55,861 bases of DNA from Kiritimatiellia bacterium (lineage in GTDB: Bacteria > Verrucomicrobiota > Kiritimatiellia > RFP12 > UBA1067), in NCBI GenBank assembly GCA_017962315.1, contig JAGCVN010000011.1, forward strand, positions 1 through 55,861, given 5' to 3'. This document shows positions 41,882-50,895 of the stretch, piece after piece (positions within the stretch are counted from its first letter, which is position 1; the number at the start of each line of letters is the position of its first letter). The position numbers and the translations under genes are program-made. Under the pieces are notes generated by a model. It saw only the letters and a list, made by a program, of their open reading frames with translations. It was not told the DNA's origin and did not search any database.

Positions 41882-43501
41882 TTACTTGCGTCCAAGAACG
41901 GCGCGGTAGTGGGTGATAAGGGAGTTGGTGGAAGAGTCGTGGGCAAGCGAGGGCGCGGCCTCCGAGGTAAGTTCGTCGAGCACCTTCGTCGCCAACACCT
42001 TGCCGAGCTGGACCCCCCACTGGTCGAACGAGAAGATGTTCCAAAGGATCCCCTGGGTGAACACCTTGTGTTCGTAGAGGGCGATCAGCGCACCGAAGGT
42101 CTCCGGCGTAAGGTCGTCCGCAAGAAGCGTGTTCGTGGGGTGGTTGCCCTTGAAGGTCTTGTGCGGGACGAGCTTTTCGGGGACGCTTTCGCGGCGGCAC
42201 TCGGCGGCGGTCTTCCCGAAGGCCAGGGCCTCGGTCTGGGCGAAGAAGTTCGCCATCAGCTTGTCGTGGTGGTCGCCGATCGGGTTGTGCGTCTTGCAGA
42301 AACCGATGAAGTCGGCGGGGACCATCTTCGTGCCCTGATGGATGAGCTGGTAGAAGGCGTGCTGCCCGTTCGTGCCGGCCTCGCCCCACAACACGGGGCC
42401 GGTCTGGCAGTTGACGGGGTTGCCGTCGCGGTCGACGGACTTCCCGTTGCTCTCCATGTCGAGCTGCTGCAGGTAGGCGGGAAGCCGGGCAAGGTACTGA
42501 TCATACGGAAGCACGGCATAGGTCTGCGCGTCGAAACCGTTGTTGTAGAGGATACCCAGCAACCCCATGATCACGGGGAGGTTGCGGTTGAACGGGGCGG
42601 TCTGGAAATGGCGGTCCATCTTGTAGTAGCCGCGCAGCATCTTCTGGAAGTTGCGCGGGCTGATGGAAAGCATCACCGGCAGCCCGACGGCGGAGGGAAG
42701 GGAATACCGCCCGCCGACCCAGTCCCAGAAGCCGAACATGTTCTCGGTATCGATTCCGAATTCACGCACCTTCTCCGCGTTCGTCGAGACGGCGACGAAG
42801 TGTTTGGCAACCGCCGAAGCGTCGCCCCCCATCTGCTTTACGAGCCAGTCGCGCGCACTCTCCGCGTTCGTCATCGTCTCCTGCGTCGTGAACGTCTTGG
42901 ACTCGATGATGAAGAGCGTCTGGTCGGCCTTCACCTGGCGAAGCGTCTCCGCAAGGTGCGTGGAGTCGACGTTGGAGACGAAATGCATCGCGAGACTGCG
43001 GCGGGAAAAGTTCTTCAGCGCCATCGTCGCCATGCAGGGACCGAGGTCGGAGCCGCCGATTCCGATGTTGACGATGTACTTGATCCGCTTGCCGGTGTGC
43101 CCGAGCCACTTGCCCGTCCGCACGTTGTCGGAAAACGCGGCCATCCTGTCCAGCACCTCCTTCACGCCGGGCATCACGTCTTTCCCGTCGACCAGCACCG
43201 GACGTTCCGGCTTGTTGCGGAGCGCGGTGTGCAACACGGCGCGGTTTTCGGTCTCGTTGATTTTCTCGCCCGAAAACATCGCGTCGATCCACTTCTGTAA
43301 CTCGCCCGCCTCGGCAAACGCGATCAGGAGTTTCATCAGCTTCGGCGTGATGAGGTTCTTCGAATAGTCAAGCGTCCAGCCCGCAGCCTCGACGGTGAAC
43401 CGCCCGGCACGGGCGGGGTCTTCCGCGAACAGCTCGCGCAGGTTGGTTTTTTTGATCTCCGCGATTTCTGCGGCCACTTCATTCCAAGCTTCCAGGTTCA
43501 T
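41882..43501 (-). CDS. pgi: Glucose-6-phosphate isomerase
   Basis: This 539-residue cytosolic enzyme interconverts glucose-6-phosphate and fructose-6-phosphate. It carries the PGI signatures: GIGGSDLGP near 150, [12 protein letters not shown] near 205, the catalytic Glu-containing [21 protein letters not shown] near 350, and [12 protein letters not shown] near 455. Length and layout are typical of the large bacterial/eukaryotic type. ATG at 43501 (MNLEAWNE) is chosen because GGAG lies 8 bases upstream; an earlier in-frame codon lies inside the promoter. It is the first gene of a pgi-alaS pair. Confidence 0.96.
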   Translation of the reverse strand: MNLEAWNEVAAEIAEIKKTNLRELFAEDPARAGRFTVEAAGWTLDYSKNLITPKLMKLLIAFAEAGELQKWIDAMFSGEKINETENRAVLHTALRNKPERPVLVDGKDVMPGVKEVLDRMAAFSDNVRTGKWLGHTGKRIKYIVNIGIGGSDLGPCMATMALKNFSRRSLAMHFVSNVDSTHLAETLRQVKADQTLFIIESKTFTTQETMTNAESARDWLVKQMGGDASAVAKHFVAVSTNAEKVREFGIDTENMFGFWDWVGGRYSLPSAVGLPVMLSISPRNFQKMLRGYYKMDRHFQTAPFNRNLPVIMGLLGILYNNGFDAQTYAVLPYDQYLARLPAYLQQLDMESNGKSVDRDGNPVNCQTGPVLWGEAGTNGQHAFYQLIHQGTKMVPADFIGFCKTHNPIGDHHDKLMANFFAQTEALAFGKTAAECRRESVPEKLVPHKTFKGNHPTNTLLADDLTPETFGALIALYEHKVFTQGILWNIFSFDQWGVQLGKVLATKVLDELTSEAAPSLAHDSSTNSLITHYRAVLGRK

Positions 43502-43534
43502 AACGTATCTCCACTCATCGAAAAAGGAAATGAC

Positions 43535-43563
43535 AGTATACGTGTTTTTCTCCCGTTTGAAAA
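43535..43563 (-). promoter_or_regulatory. Promoter of pgi-alaS
   Basis: TATACT (43535-43540) with a weak TTTTCA -35 (43558-43563) 17 bases upstream on the minus strand. The leader is about 28 bases and has a GGAG site. Confidence 0.55.
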
Positions 43564-43700
43564 GCCAAATAGCGAGCGGCATCGAGGAACGTTGCGTGGC
43601 GCGCGTTGCCCAACGCGGGAGGGTGGTTCATACCACATTCCCCTTCGTTGTCCGATATTCCCCGGCATCGCAGATTTTCGCGCCAGGGACGGCGTGGAAG

Positions 43701-44624
43701 TTACCCCGCGAAAACGTTCAGCTCTTCCTGCCGGAAGGCGAGGCGCGCCTGGCAGACCGGACAGCGGGCGGCAAGCGGCGGTGCGTCGGACGGGAGGTGG
43801 ACGGCTTGCGTGCAGACCAGGCAGCGCGCGATCACGCCTTCGTCCACGGGGATAAACTGCGGTGCCGTTGTGGAGAGGCAGAAGGCGGGACCAATAAAAT
43901 CCTTCCCAACGCCGGAAAGCGTCCGGTAGGCTTCCTGCACCTGCTTGAATTTCTCCGACGTGAGTTCCAGAATCTCCGGCGGAAGATCCGCGTGGCGGTC
44001 TGGATGGTACTTCAGGCTCAATGTGTGATAGGCTTTCTTGACGGTCTCTTCGTCCGCGTCTTCCGCAATCCCCAGCACGGCGGCCGCCTTTGCCGCAGTT
44101 CCGTTGTCCATGCGGCGGAGGATGTAGAGCGTGAGCAGGCGGTCGGATGTCTGCGCCGGCAACCGGAGGTCGCGAACCCTGCGCAACACATAGTGCGTTT
44201 CGCGGAAACCGGGATTGGCATCGGCCGCCGCGACACGCAGAAACCAGTAGAACAGGCGTTCAGCCAGTTCCGGTATCGCCGCGAACTGGATGGAAAGGCG
44301 CGCACCGGCGTGTTCGATCACCTGGGCGTTGTTCAGCAGCATGGGAAGATCCGAGGGCGCCAGGGCGTTTCCCAGCAGGACATTGCACTCGGCGAGGTTC
44401 TGGAGGATGACGCGTTCCTCGGCGGAATTCAACGGACTGTCCACAATGGCCAGCTCGTAGAACGCACCCGCCGCAAGGGCGAGGCGTTTACGGTTTTCTT
44501 GCAACTGGACGCGGCCCTGCTTGCGGTCGACAAAGAAATGTCCGGCTGCGGCGCCAGCCGCGGCGCCGAGGGGTCCGAACATCATGCCGATACTCCCACC
44601 GAGTAGTTTCCCTTGCCAGACCAT
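43701..44624 (-). CDS. DjlA-like co-chaperone with DnaJ domain and zinc-ribbon tail
   Basis: This 307-residue protein has a glycine-rich hydrophobic N-terminus (GGSIGMMFGPLGAAAGAAAG, about 9-28) and a TerB-like helical domain (about 40-160). A J-domain follows (about 185-250) with AAAVLGIAEDADEETVKKAYHTLSLKYHPDRHADLP, containing the HPD motif that stimulates the DnaK ATPase. The C-terminus has a CLVC...CPVC pair (about 268-292), a likely zinc ribbon. The TerB plus J arrangement is that of DjlA, although the ribbon is additional. It starts 23 bases after tyrS with GGGAG upstream, so it shares the tyrS transcript. Confidence 0.8.
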   Translation of the reverse strand: MVWQGKLLGGSIGMMFGPLGAAAGAAAGHFFVDRKQGRVQLQENRKRLALAAGAFYELAIVDSPLNSAEERVILQNLAECNVLLGNALAPSDLPMLLNNAQVIEHAGARLSIQFAAIPELAERLFYWFLRVAAADANPGFRETHYVLRRVRDLRLPAQTSDRLLTLYILRRMDNGTAAKAAAVLGIAEDADEETVKKAYHTLSLKYHPDRHADLPPEILELTSEKFKQVQEAYRTLSGVGKDFIGPAFCLSTTAPQFIPVDEGVIARCLVCTQAVHLPSDAPPLAARCPVCQARLAFRQEELNVFAG

Positions 44625-44647
44625 TCCCAGATCTCCCGTGGACTACG

Positions 44648-45913
44648 TTACCGGATGCGCAACAGGAAGAAACTCTTTTTCCCCTTGCGCAGAACCGAGA
44701 TCCGTCCATCGATGAAATCGTCCTCCCCGAAGGTACGCGCCGCATCGGCGACGCGGGCGTTGTTCAGGCTCAGACCGCCCTGCTGCAGCAGGCGGCGCGC
44801 CTCGCCTTTGCTCGGCGTGAGGCCGGCTTCAGAGGCGACTTCCCAGACGGGATGTCCGACGACTTTTTCGCGGGTGAGTTCGGCGGACGGGACGTTCGCG
44901 AAAATCTTTTCAAGCGTCGCGGCGTCGAGTCCATCCAGCGAACCGCCGAAGAGGGCGTCCGTCGCCTGCTGCGCGATCTTCAGGCCGGCCTCCCCATGGA
45001 CGCAGCGCACGATATCCTCGGCGAGGGCTTTCTGGGCCTCGCGCTTTTCCGGCTCGGCCTTGAGGGACGCTTCGAGTTCGGCGATCCGTTCGTCGGTGAG
45101 GAAGGTGAAGATTTTGAGGTAGCGGATCACGTCGGCGTCGTCGGCGCGGAGGAAGAACTGGTAGAAGTCGTAGTACGAGGTCTTTCTCGCGTCGAGGAAC
45201 ATCGCGTTGCCTTCGCTCTTTCCGAATTTGCGGCCGGTACTGTCGCAGACGATGGGGAAGGTCAACCCGTAGACGGGGACGCCGCGTAGGCGGCGCACCA
45301 GGTCGGTCCCCGCCGTGATGTTCCCCCACTGGTCGGCGCCGCCCACCTGGAGGGTGCAGCCGTAGGTGTCATACAGGTGCAGGAAATCCCAGCCTTGCAG
45401 GATCTGGTAGCTGAACTCGGTGAAGGTCATTCCGCCGTCGGTCGCCTCCAGGCGCTTGCGCACGCTCTCTTTGGCGAGCATGGCGGGGACGCGGAAGTTC
45501 ACGCCGATATCGCGCAGAAACTGGATGGCGCTGATGTCCTTGTACCAGTCGTAGTTGTTGACGAGGATCGCGGGGTTGTCGCCGTCGAAACGGAGGAAAC
45601 GCGAAAGGTTCTCGCGGATTCCCTCCACGTTGTGTTCGACCTGCTCGACCGTCTGCATGACGCGCTCAAGGGATTTTCCGGAAGGGTCGCCGATAAGCCC
45701 CGTACCGCCGCCGACGAGGGCGATGACGCGATGCCCCATGCGCTGCAACCGCACGAGCATCTGGATGGTTACGAAATTTCCGGCCTGAAGGCTGTCTGCC
45801 GTCGGATCGAAACCGGCATAAACAGTCATGGGCTTGTGCAAAGCCGCTTCAAGGTCTGGACTGGTCACCGCCTCAAGCAAGTGCCGCCCCTTCAACGTTT
45901 CAAGAATATTCAT
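44648..45913 (-). CDS. tyrS: Tyrosyl-tRNA synthetase with altered HIGH motif
   Basis: This 421-residue class I synthetase attaches tyrosine to tRNA-Tyr. It has YAGFDPTADSLQAGN at 32-46, GGGTGLIGDPSGKS near 75, the QILQGWDFLHLYDTYGCTLQVGGADQWGN tyrosine site, KFGKS near 230 as the KMSKS loop, and a C-terminal S4-like RNA-binding domain (about 350-415). In place of the usual HxGH it has QAGN at residues 43-46, losing the first His. ATG at 45913 gives the family length; there is no Shine-Dalgarno and the -10 box ends 10 bases upstream. Confidence 0.95.
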   Translation of the reverse strand: MNILETLKGRHLLEAVTSPDLEAALHKPMTVYAGFDPTADSLQAGNFVTIQMLVRLQRMGHRVIALVGGGTGLIGDPSGKSLERVMQTVEQVEHNVEGIRENLSRFLRFDGDNPAILVNNYDWYKDISAIQFLRDIGVNFRVPAMLAKESVRKRLEATDGGMTFTEFSYQILQGWDFLHLYDTYGCTLQVGGADQWGNITAGTDLVRRLRGVPVYGLTFPIVCDSTGRKFGKSEGNAMFLDARKTSYYDFYQFFLRADDADVIRYLKIFTFLTDERIAELEASLKAEPEKREAQKALAEDIVRCVHGEAGLKIAQQATDALFGGSLDGLDAATLEKIFANVPSAELTREKVVGHPVWEVASEAGLTPSKGEARRLLQQGGLSLNNARVADAARTFGEDDFIDGRISVLRKGKKSFFLLRIR

Positions 45914-45923
45914 AACGCAGGAG

Positions 45924-45952
45924 AGTATAGCAGAGGAAGCCATACGGGTCAA
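45924..45952 (-). promoter_or_regulatory. Promoter of tyrS, near-leaderless type
   Basis: TTGACC (45947-45952), a 17-base spacer ending in TGC, and TATACT (45924-45929). The -10 ends 10 bases before ATG, so the leader should be about 3-4 bases. Confidence 0.75.
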
Positions 45953-45959
45953 ATTGGTT

Positions 45960-47255
45960 TTATTCGGGCTTCGTCCCGGAATTCCGTCCGGTCTTCCCGC
46001 TTGCTTCGCGCTTCGCGTTGCCTGCGGCGTCTTCTCCGGCGGACAGCAAGGCCGCCGTATGCGGCAGAAGGCGGGCGATGTTCCTGAAAACGGCATCGCC
46101 GAACCGTTCGCGTGTGAACGGCACGGGCCTCGTCGCACCGGACCCGTAACCTGCGTTCCGCCCGTATTTGAACGCACGCGCTAGCTGTCCGTCGGCCGTA
46201 AGGCAGCCTGCCGGGAGCGCGGGGTTCGGCACGGACATGAACACCATCGACTTCCCTCGCTGCGGCACGGACACAAGCAGGCCGTCGTTCTTCAGGATCT
46301 TGTGGCATTCCGCCGCCGTGTAAAACGCCGGATCGACAAAACGCAGGTCGCTTGCGAGCGGTGCGCCGCGCCCGCGCAGTTCCCTTGCCGTCCGCTCCAA
46401 TGCGTCCAGCACGAACGGATAGTGCGTACAGCCCAGGATAACCGCCTTCAGCGGAATCTTCGCCCCCGAAGCGGCGTGCCGTTCGACCAAAGCCGTGAGA
46501 TTCGACGCCGCGATCCGCCCGGCATCGGGAGACCCCGCCTCTACCGCGTCGGCCAGTCCGGCGCACCCTTGGTTCACGACCGGAACCTCGCAAGTCACGG
46601 AACGCGACGCCAGTTCCGTGCGTATCGTCCGTTCGTACGCGCCCGACGCGATCGTACCGGGCGTGGCCAGTACACCGAGCGCAAAGGGTTTTGACGCCGT
46701 ACCCGCCCCGGCGATGTCGAGCGCCGCTCGTACCCCCGCCTCGATCACCCCGACGACTTTCGTGGCGTCTCCCTCCGATGCGAGACGGCGGCGTATGTCG
46801 GAAAGCCCCCACGCCGTCGCCGTGTTGCAGGCGATGACGATGATCTTCGCGCGCCGCTTCGTTCCGTCCGGGACAGGCGCTTCCACAGTCTGGAAGAAGT
46901 TGGTGCCGAGCAGGAAGGAGGCGTCGTCTAGAATGAGTTCGCGCAGGAAGTCGCTCTTCCCCTCCGCCGCGTAGTCGCCATACGGCATGTTCGCCTGATC
47001 GCCGAAATAGACGAAGCTTTCGTTGACAAGATCCGGAACGCCGTCCGGTCCGTAGCGTCCGGACGCATTATCGACGGAGTCGACGTCTAGAAGCCGTTCC
47101 AGCACGGTGAGCCCGCCGAGGCCGGAATCGAACACGCCTATCGGTGCGTCACAGACCGGGGCATTCCCTGCGGCAAAGCCGAGTCGCTGTATCACCACCG
47201 CCGTTGCCACCAACAGCGTGAGTCGATTCAAAGTCGTTTCTTTACAGATGGTCAT
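45960..47255 (-). CDS. Exported glutamate-racemase-like protein
   Basis: This 431-residue protein has the MurI active-site motifs: GVFDSGLGGLTV (Asp 43), the substrate motif FGDQANMPYG, IACNTATAW (Cys 143) and GCTHYPF (Cys 276). Both catalytic Cys are kept. It differs from MurI (about 270 residues) by an N-terminal hydrophobic segment (about 12-30) that looks like a signal peptide or anchor, an insertion near 55-80, and a C-terminal extension of about 100 residues. Cytosolic MurI supplies D-Glu for peptidoglycan; an exported version might act on D-amino acids released from walls or diet. GAGGAGGAG precedes ATG at 47255. Confidence 0.8.
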   Translation of the reverse strand: MTICKETTLNRLTLLVATAVVIQRLGFAAGNAPVCDAPIGVFDSGLGGLTVLERLLDVDSVDNASGRYGPDGVPDLVNESFVYFGDQANMPYGDYAAEGKSDFLRELILDDASFLLGTNFFQTVEAPVPDGTKRRAKIIVIACNTATAWGLSDIRRRLASEGDATKVVGVIEAGVRAALDIAGAGTASKPFALGVLATPGTIASGAYERTIRTELASRSVTCEVPVVNQGCAGLADAVEAGSPDAGRIAASNLTALVERHAASGAKIPLKAVILGCTHYPFVLDALERTARELRGRGAPLASDLRFVDPAFYTAAECHKILKNDGLLVSVPQRGKSMVFMSVPNPALPAGCLTADGQLARAFKYGRNAGYGSGATRPVPFTRERFGDAVFRNIARLLPHTAALLSAGEDAAGNAKREASGKTGRNSGTKPE

Positions 47256-47337
47256 GGCATCTCCTCCTCGGCAACCTGTTCAAGACGGGCAAGTTCCAAC
47301 CGTATGGAATCTGTAAATTGTTGTTCATTTGCCGGAT

Positions 47338-47366
47338 AGCCTACCAGATGGCGATATGAAACGCAA
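47338..47366 (-). promoter_or_regulatory. Promoter of the racemase-like gene
   Basis: TTGCGT (47361-47366), a 17-base spacer ending in TGG, and TAGGCT (47338-47343). It is back-to-back with the argF promoter. Confidence 0.55.
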
Positions 47367-47376
47367 TATTTTTAGG

Positions 47377-47406
47377 TTGCGGGGGAGGCAGGGTTGATTC
47401 TATACT
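47377..47406 (+). promoter_or_regulatory. Promoter of the argF-pyrB-mla operon
   Basis: TTGCGG (47377-47382), an 18-base spacer and TATACT (47401-47406). The leader is about 20 bases, containing a GGAGAT site upstream of ATG 47433. Confidence 0.65.
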
Positions 47407-47432
47407 AACGCTTTGTCGATTGGAGATACATC

Positions 47433-48437
47433 ATGTTGACTTGGAATCCACAGTTACACAACCGTTCGTTACTCCGGCTTGGGGACTTTACCGATGAGGA
47501 GATGTTGCAGCTCGTTAAATTGGCGGAGGAGCTTAAGGCGCGCCGCCGTGCGGGCGTGCGCGGCGATCTTTTGTACCGCCGCCACATCGCGTTGATTTTC
47601 GAGAAGAGTTCCACGCGCACGCGCAATTCCGCCTCCATCGCCGTCCGGGACGAGGGCGGCGACGCCGAGTTCCTGACCAAGAACGACATTCACCTCGGCG
47701 GCAAAGAGTCGGTCAAGGACACCGCCCGCGTCCTGGGCCGGATGTTCGACGGCATTCTCTTCCGCGGGTTCGCGCAAAGCACGGTCGAGCAGCTCGCCCG
47801 CTGGTCCGGCGTCCCTGTCTGGAACGGGCTTACCGACGAATGCCATCCTACCCAGATCCTCGCCGACCTGATGACCATGCAGGAGAACTTCGGCGAACTG
47901 AAGGGGTTGAAGCTCGCCTACATCGGCGACGGGCGGAACAACGTCGCGAACTCGCTGATGCTCGGATGCGCCAAGGCGGGCGTCCATTACGCGAACTGCA
48001 CGCCGGCGTCCCTCATGCCGGACGAAGGACTCGTCGCCACCGCACGCGCGGTCGCCGCGAAGAATGGTTCCACCGTCAATGTCTACAACGATCCGCTCGA
48101 AGGCGTGAAGGGGGCGAACGTCCTCTACACCGATGTCTGGGTCTCGATGGGCGAGGAGGACAAAAAGGCCGAACGCCTCGCCCTGCTCCGTCCCTATCAG
48201 GTGAATGAACGCCTGGTGGATGCGACGGGCAACGCCGGCGGAAAGCTGATCTTTCTCCACTGCCTGCCCGCGTTCCACGACGACCAGACGCTCGCCTCGG
48301 CGGAAACCGGTGCGCTGGAGGTGACAGACGAGGTGTTCGAGGCACCGTTCTCCAAAGTCTTCGACGAGGCGGAAAACCGGATGCACACCATCAAGGCGTT
48401 GTACGTTTCGTCGCTCGCGGATTGCGCTGCGTTATAA
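47433..48437 (+). CDS. argF: Ornithine carbamoyltransferase
   Basis: This 334-residue cytosolic enzyme makes citrulline from ornithine and carbamoyl phosphate in arginine synthesis. It has the carbamoyl-phosphate loop FEKSSTRTRNS near 50, ECHPTQILADLMT near 130, YIGDGRNNVANS near 165, the ornithine-specific DVWVSMGEE loop near 230, and HCLPAFHD near 270. The SMG loop separates it from aspartate carbamoyltransferase. It leads an operon in which pyrB, the other carbamoyl-phosphate consumer, follows 18 bases later. Confidence 0.96.
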   Translation: MLTWNPQLHNRSLLRLGDFTDEEMLQLVKLAEELKARRRAGVRGDLLYRRHIALIFEKSSTRTRNSASIAVRDEGGDAEFLTKNDIHLGGKESVKDTARVLGRMFDGILFRGFAQSTVEQLARWSGVPVWNGLTDECHPTQILADLMTMQENFGELKGLKLAYIGDGRNNVANSLMLGCAKAGVHYANCTPASLMPDEGLVATARAVAAKNGSTVNVYNDPLEGVKGANVLYTDVWVSMGEEDKKAERLALLRPYQVNERLVDATGNAGGKLIFLHCLPAFHDDQTLASAETGALEVTDEVFEAPFSKVFDEAENRMHTIKALYVSSLADCAAL

Positions 48438-48455
48438 CGTGAAGGGAGGGAACGA

Positions 48456-49535
48456 ATGACCCGGCTGTACGATATTTCCTGGGAGGACTACCAGAGACTT
48501 TCGCTGGAAGAGAAGGCCCCCTACCTGATGCAGGACGAGGGTGCGCCGTACCACACGCTCTACGCCCAGCAGTTCGACGGTCCCCTGCTCGGACGCCTCG
48601 CCCTGTTGGCAAACGAAATCCGGGCCATCGGCAAGACGCGCGTCGGGACGGAGTTCCTGCGTTCGCAGGTTTCCCACAAACGCGCGATGCTCTACTTTAC
48701 CCAGCCCAGCTCCCGAACGTTCCTTTCGTTCAAGTCCGCCTGCCAGATTCTCGGTGTCCCGACGGGCGAAGTCCGCGACACCTCCATCTCGTCCGAGTTC
48801 AAAGGTGAATCCCGCGACGATTCCGTGAGGACGTTCAGCTCCTACTTCGACATGATCATCATGCGGACTCCGGAGAAAGGGTTGGCGGAGAAGAGCGCAT
48901 GGGTGCTGTCGCACTCCGAACGCCCGATCCCGATCATCAACGCGGGGTCCGGTCCGGACCAGCACCCGACCCAGGCGCTGCTCGACATCTATACGCTGCT
49001 CCGGAGTTTCGAGAAGCACGGCGGTCTCCGCAACCGCACGGTCGTCTTCTGCGGCGACCTCCTGCGCGGACGCACCGTCCGTTCGCTCTCCTACCTCCTG
49101 ACGAACTATCCGGGCATCCGGATGATTTTCGTCGCGCCGGACGAATTGCAGATCCTGCCGGACGTGCTGGAGATGTTGAAGCGCAAGAACATTGAATTCG
49201 CCTGTTCAAACAACCTCCGCGCCGTTATCCCGGAAGCGGACGCCGTGTACATGACGCGCATCCAGGACGAGTGGGACAAGTCGAAGGGCGAGAGCGCGAA
49301 AATCGACACCAGCCGGTTCAAGTTCGGGGCGGAGGAATTGGCCCTCCTTTCTCCCCGTGCCATCATCATGCACCCGTTGCCGCGCCGGGACGAGATTTCG
49401 ACCGTCGTCGACAACGACCCGCGCGCCATGTATTGGCGGCAGATGCGGAACGGGATGTGGATACGGACTGCGTTGATCGCCATGACGTTCGGTTGTGAGA
49501 ATCGGATCCATGACTATTTCCGTTTCAATTTCTAG
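48456..49535 (+). CDS. pyrB: Aspartate carbamoyltransferase catalytic chain
   Basis: This 359-residue enzyme performs the first committed step of pyrimidine synthesis. Motifs are FTQPSSRTFLSFKSA near 85, GEVRDTSISSEFKGES, GPDQHPTQALLDIYTL near 165, GDLLRGRTVRSL near 200 and HPLPRRDEI near 305. The classical STRT carbamoyl-phosphate loop reads SSRT. It is about 50 residues longer than the E. coli chain, with extra sequence at the N-terminus and around 240-290. No pyrI regulatory gene is present. A GGGAGGGA site precedes the ATG at 48456. Its 3' end overlaps the next gene. Confidence 0.92.
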   Translation: MTRLYDISWEDYQRLSLEEKAPYLMQDEGAPYHTLYAQQFDGPLLGRLALLANEIRAIGKTRVGTEFLRSQVSHKRAMLYFTQPSSRTFLSFKSACQILGVPTGEVRDTSISSEFKGESRDDSVRTFSSYFDMIIMRTPEKGLAEKSAWVLSHSERPIPIINAGSGPDQHPTQALLDIYTLLRSFEKHGGLRNRTVVFCGDLLRGRTVRSLSYLLTNYPGIRMIFVAPDELQILPDVLEMLKRKNIEFACSNNLRAVIPEADAVYMTRIQDEWDKSKGESAKIDTSRFKFGAEELALLSPRAIIMHPLPRRDEISTVVDNDPRAMYWRQMRNGMWIRTALIAMTFGCENRIHDYFRFNF

Positions 49536-50895
49536 CGGGGCGGCCTGCCTGTTCGTCGCAGCGACCCTTTCCGCCGCCGGGGTGGCCGAGTTGTCGCCCG
49601 AGGTCGCCAACCCGACCGGGACGGTGGACCGCATCGTCAGCCGTCTCCGCATCGGGCCGTTTTACGAACAGGCGGTCACGGAGAGCGGCGCACGCTTCTG
49701 GGCGGCGAGGCCGTTTTATTCCCGCCTCATCGACCCGTTGAGCGAGACGCGCATCACCGACGTCCTCTGGCCGATCGGGACCAGCCACAGACTTCACGAG
49801 AGCAGTTGGTGGCGGGCGGGGATCGCCTACGGCACGGACGACGACGTGAACGATCCGGAGTCGCCTTCCTCATGGAACCTCTTCCCCGTCTGGTTTTCGG
49901 GACGTTCCCGCCAAATGGAGGACTATTGGGCGTTCTTTCCGATTTACGGGCACCTTCCGCACACGCTCTTTGTGCTGGACGACGTGCATTTCACCCTCTT
50001 CCCGCTCTATCTCGACTACGAGGTCAACCACGTCCGCCGTCGTTACTGGCTCTGGCCTTTCTTCTCCAGCCACGATGAACGCCCCGGGGTCGAACGGCAC
50101 GGCTTGTTCCCGTTCTACGGCAGCGCGCGCCACAAGGGGCGCGACGAGGGGGATTCGGTGGAGCAGCGCTATTGCCTCTGGCCGTTCTGGACATCCGGCC
50201 GGTACAACGAGGCGAGGAACCCCGGATCGTCCTGGATGCTCTGGCCGCTCTGGGGCAGCGTCGCCCGGTCCAACGAGACGCAGCGGATGTTCCTGCCCCC
50301 GTTCTTCTCGTATGCGAAGACGCCTGACACCACGCGCTGGCGGATGCCCTGGCCGCTCTTCGAGAGCGTCCGTTCGCCCCGCGAGACGCGTACCTCCTTC
50401 TGGCCGTTCTACGGCGACACCCGCCGCGACGGCGAACGCAGCCACTACATCCTCGGCCCGTTCATCAACTGGTTCACGCTGGAGTCCGGCGGGCAGACGA
50501 CGAAGCGTTTTTATTTCTTCCCGTTCTACCTCACACAGACGCGCACAGTCCGACAGAAGGACGGCACGTCCAGGCTACACGACAGCTTCACCCGGATCTG
50601 GCCCTTCTACGCCACCGAGAAAAAGGCGGACGGTTCCTCGAAGACCCGCGCGCTGGAGCTTCTGCCTATCCGCAGCGCCGGCGGGTTCGAGCGCAACTGG
50701 TCGCCTTTCTGGACGTTGTTCAGCCGTTCGGAAAAAGACGGCGTCGTGCAGATCGAGCTGTTCTGGGGGTTGATCAAGATCCGGCGGGAGGTGCGTAAAA
50801 CAGAGGCAGAGCCGGGGCCGGAACAGAAAAAAGCCGTCCTGGCGCTTCCCCCTGAAGCACCGCTGCTGCAAAACTGGGAGTACACAACGCCATGA
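49495..50895 (+). CDS. Exported protein with about 16 W/F-P-aromatic repeats, coupled to mlaE
   Basis: This 466-residue protein is of unknown family. After a likely signal peptide (to about residue 28), residues about 90-410 hold about 16 copies of a short motif, hydrophobic-x-Pro-hydrophobic-aromatic: LWPIG, LFPVW, FFPIY, LFPLY, LWPFF, LFPFY, LWPFW, LWPLW, PWPLF, FWPFY, FFPFY, IWPFY, SPFWT. They are spaced by 15-40 residues with charged or polar linkers, as expected of a beta-barrel or beta-propeller-like protein. GTG at 49495 gives a positive N-terminus; ATG at 49510 is the alternative. It overlaps pyrB by 41 bases and mlaE by 4, so I infer an envelope role linked to lipid transport. Confidence 0.7.
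   Translation: MRIGSMTISVSISSGAACLFVAATLSAAGVAELSPEVANPTGTVDRIVSRLRIGPFYEQAVTESGARFWAARPFYSRLIDPLSETRITDVLWPIGTSHRLHESSWWRAGIAYGTDDDVNDPESPSSWNLFPVWFSGRSRQMEDYWAFFPIYGHLPHTLFVLDDVHFTLFPLYLDYEVNHVRRRYWLWPFFSSHDERPGVERHGLFPFYGSARHKGRDEGDSVEQRYCLWPFWTSGRYNEARNPGSSWMLWPLWGSVARSNETQRMFLPPFFSYAKTPDTTRWRMPWPLFESVRSPRETRTSFWPFYGDTRRDGERSHYILGPFINWFTLESGGQTTKRFYFFPFYLTQTRTVRQKDGTSRLHDSFTRIWPFYATEKKADGSSKTRALELLPIRSAGGFERNWSPFWTLFSRSEKDGVVQIELFWGLIKIRREVRKTEAEPGPEQKKAVLALPPEAPLLQNWEYTTP

Noticed and set aside
39862..43300. Long plus-strand open frames opposite alaS and pgi
   Set aside because: They are antisense shadows of two highly conserved minus-strand enzymes; absence of stops follows from codon bias.
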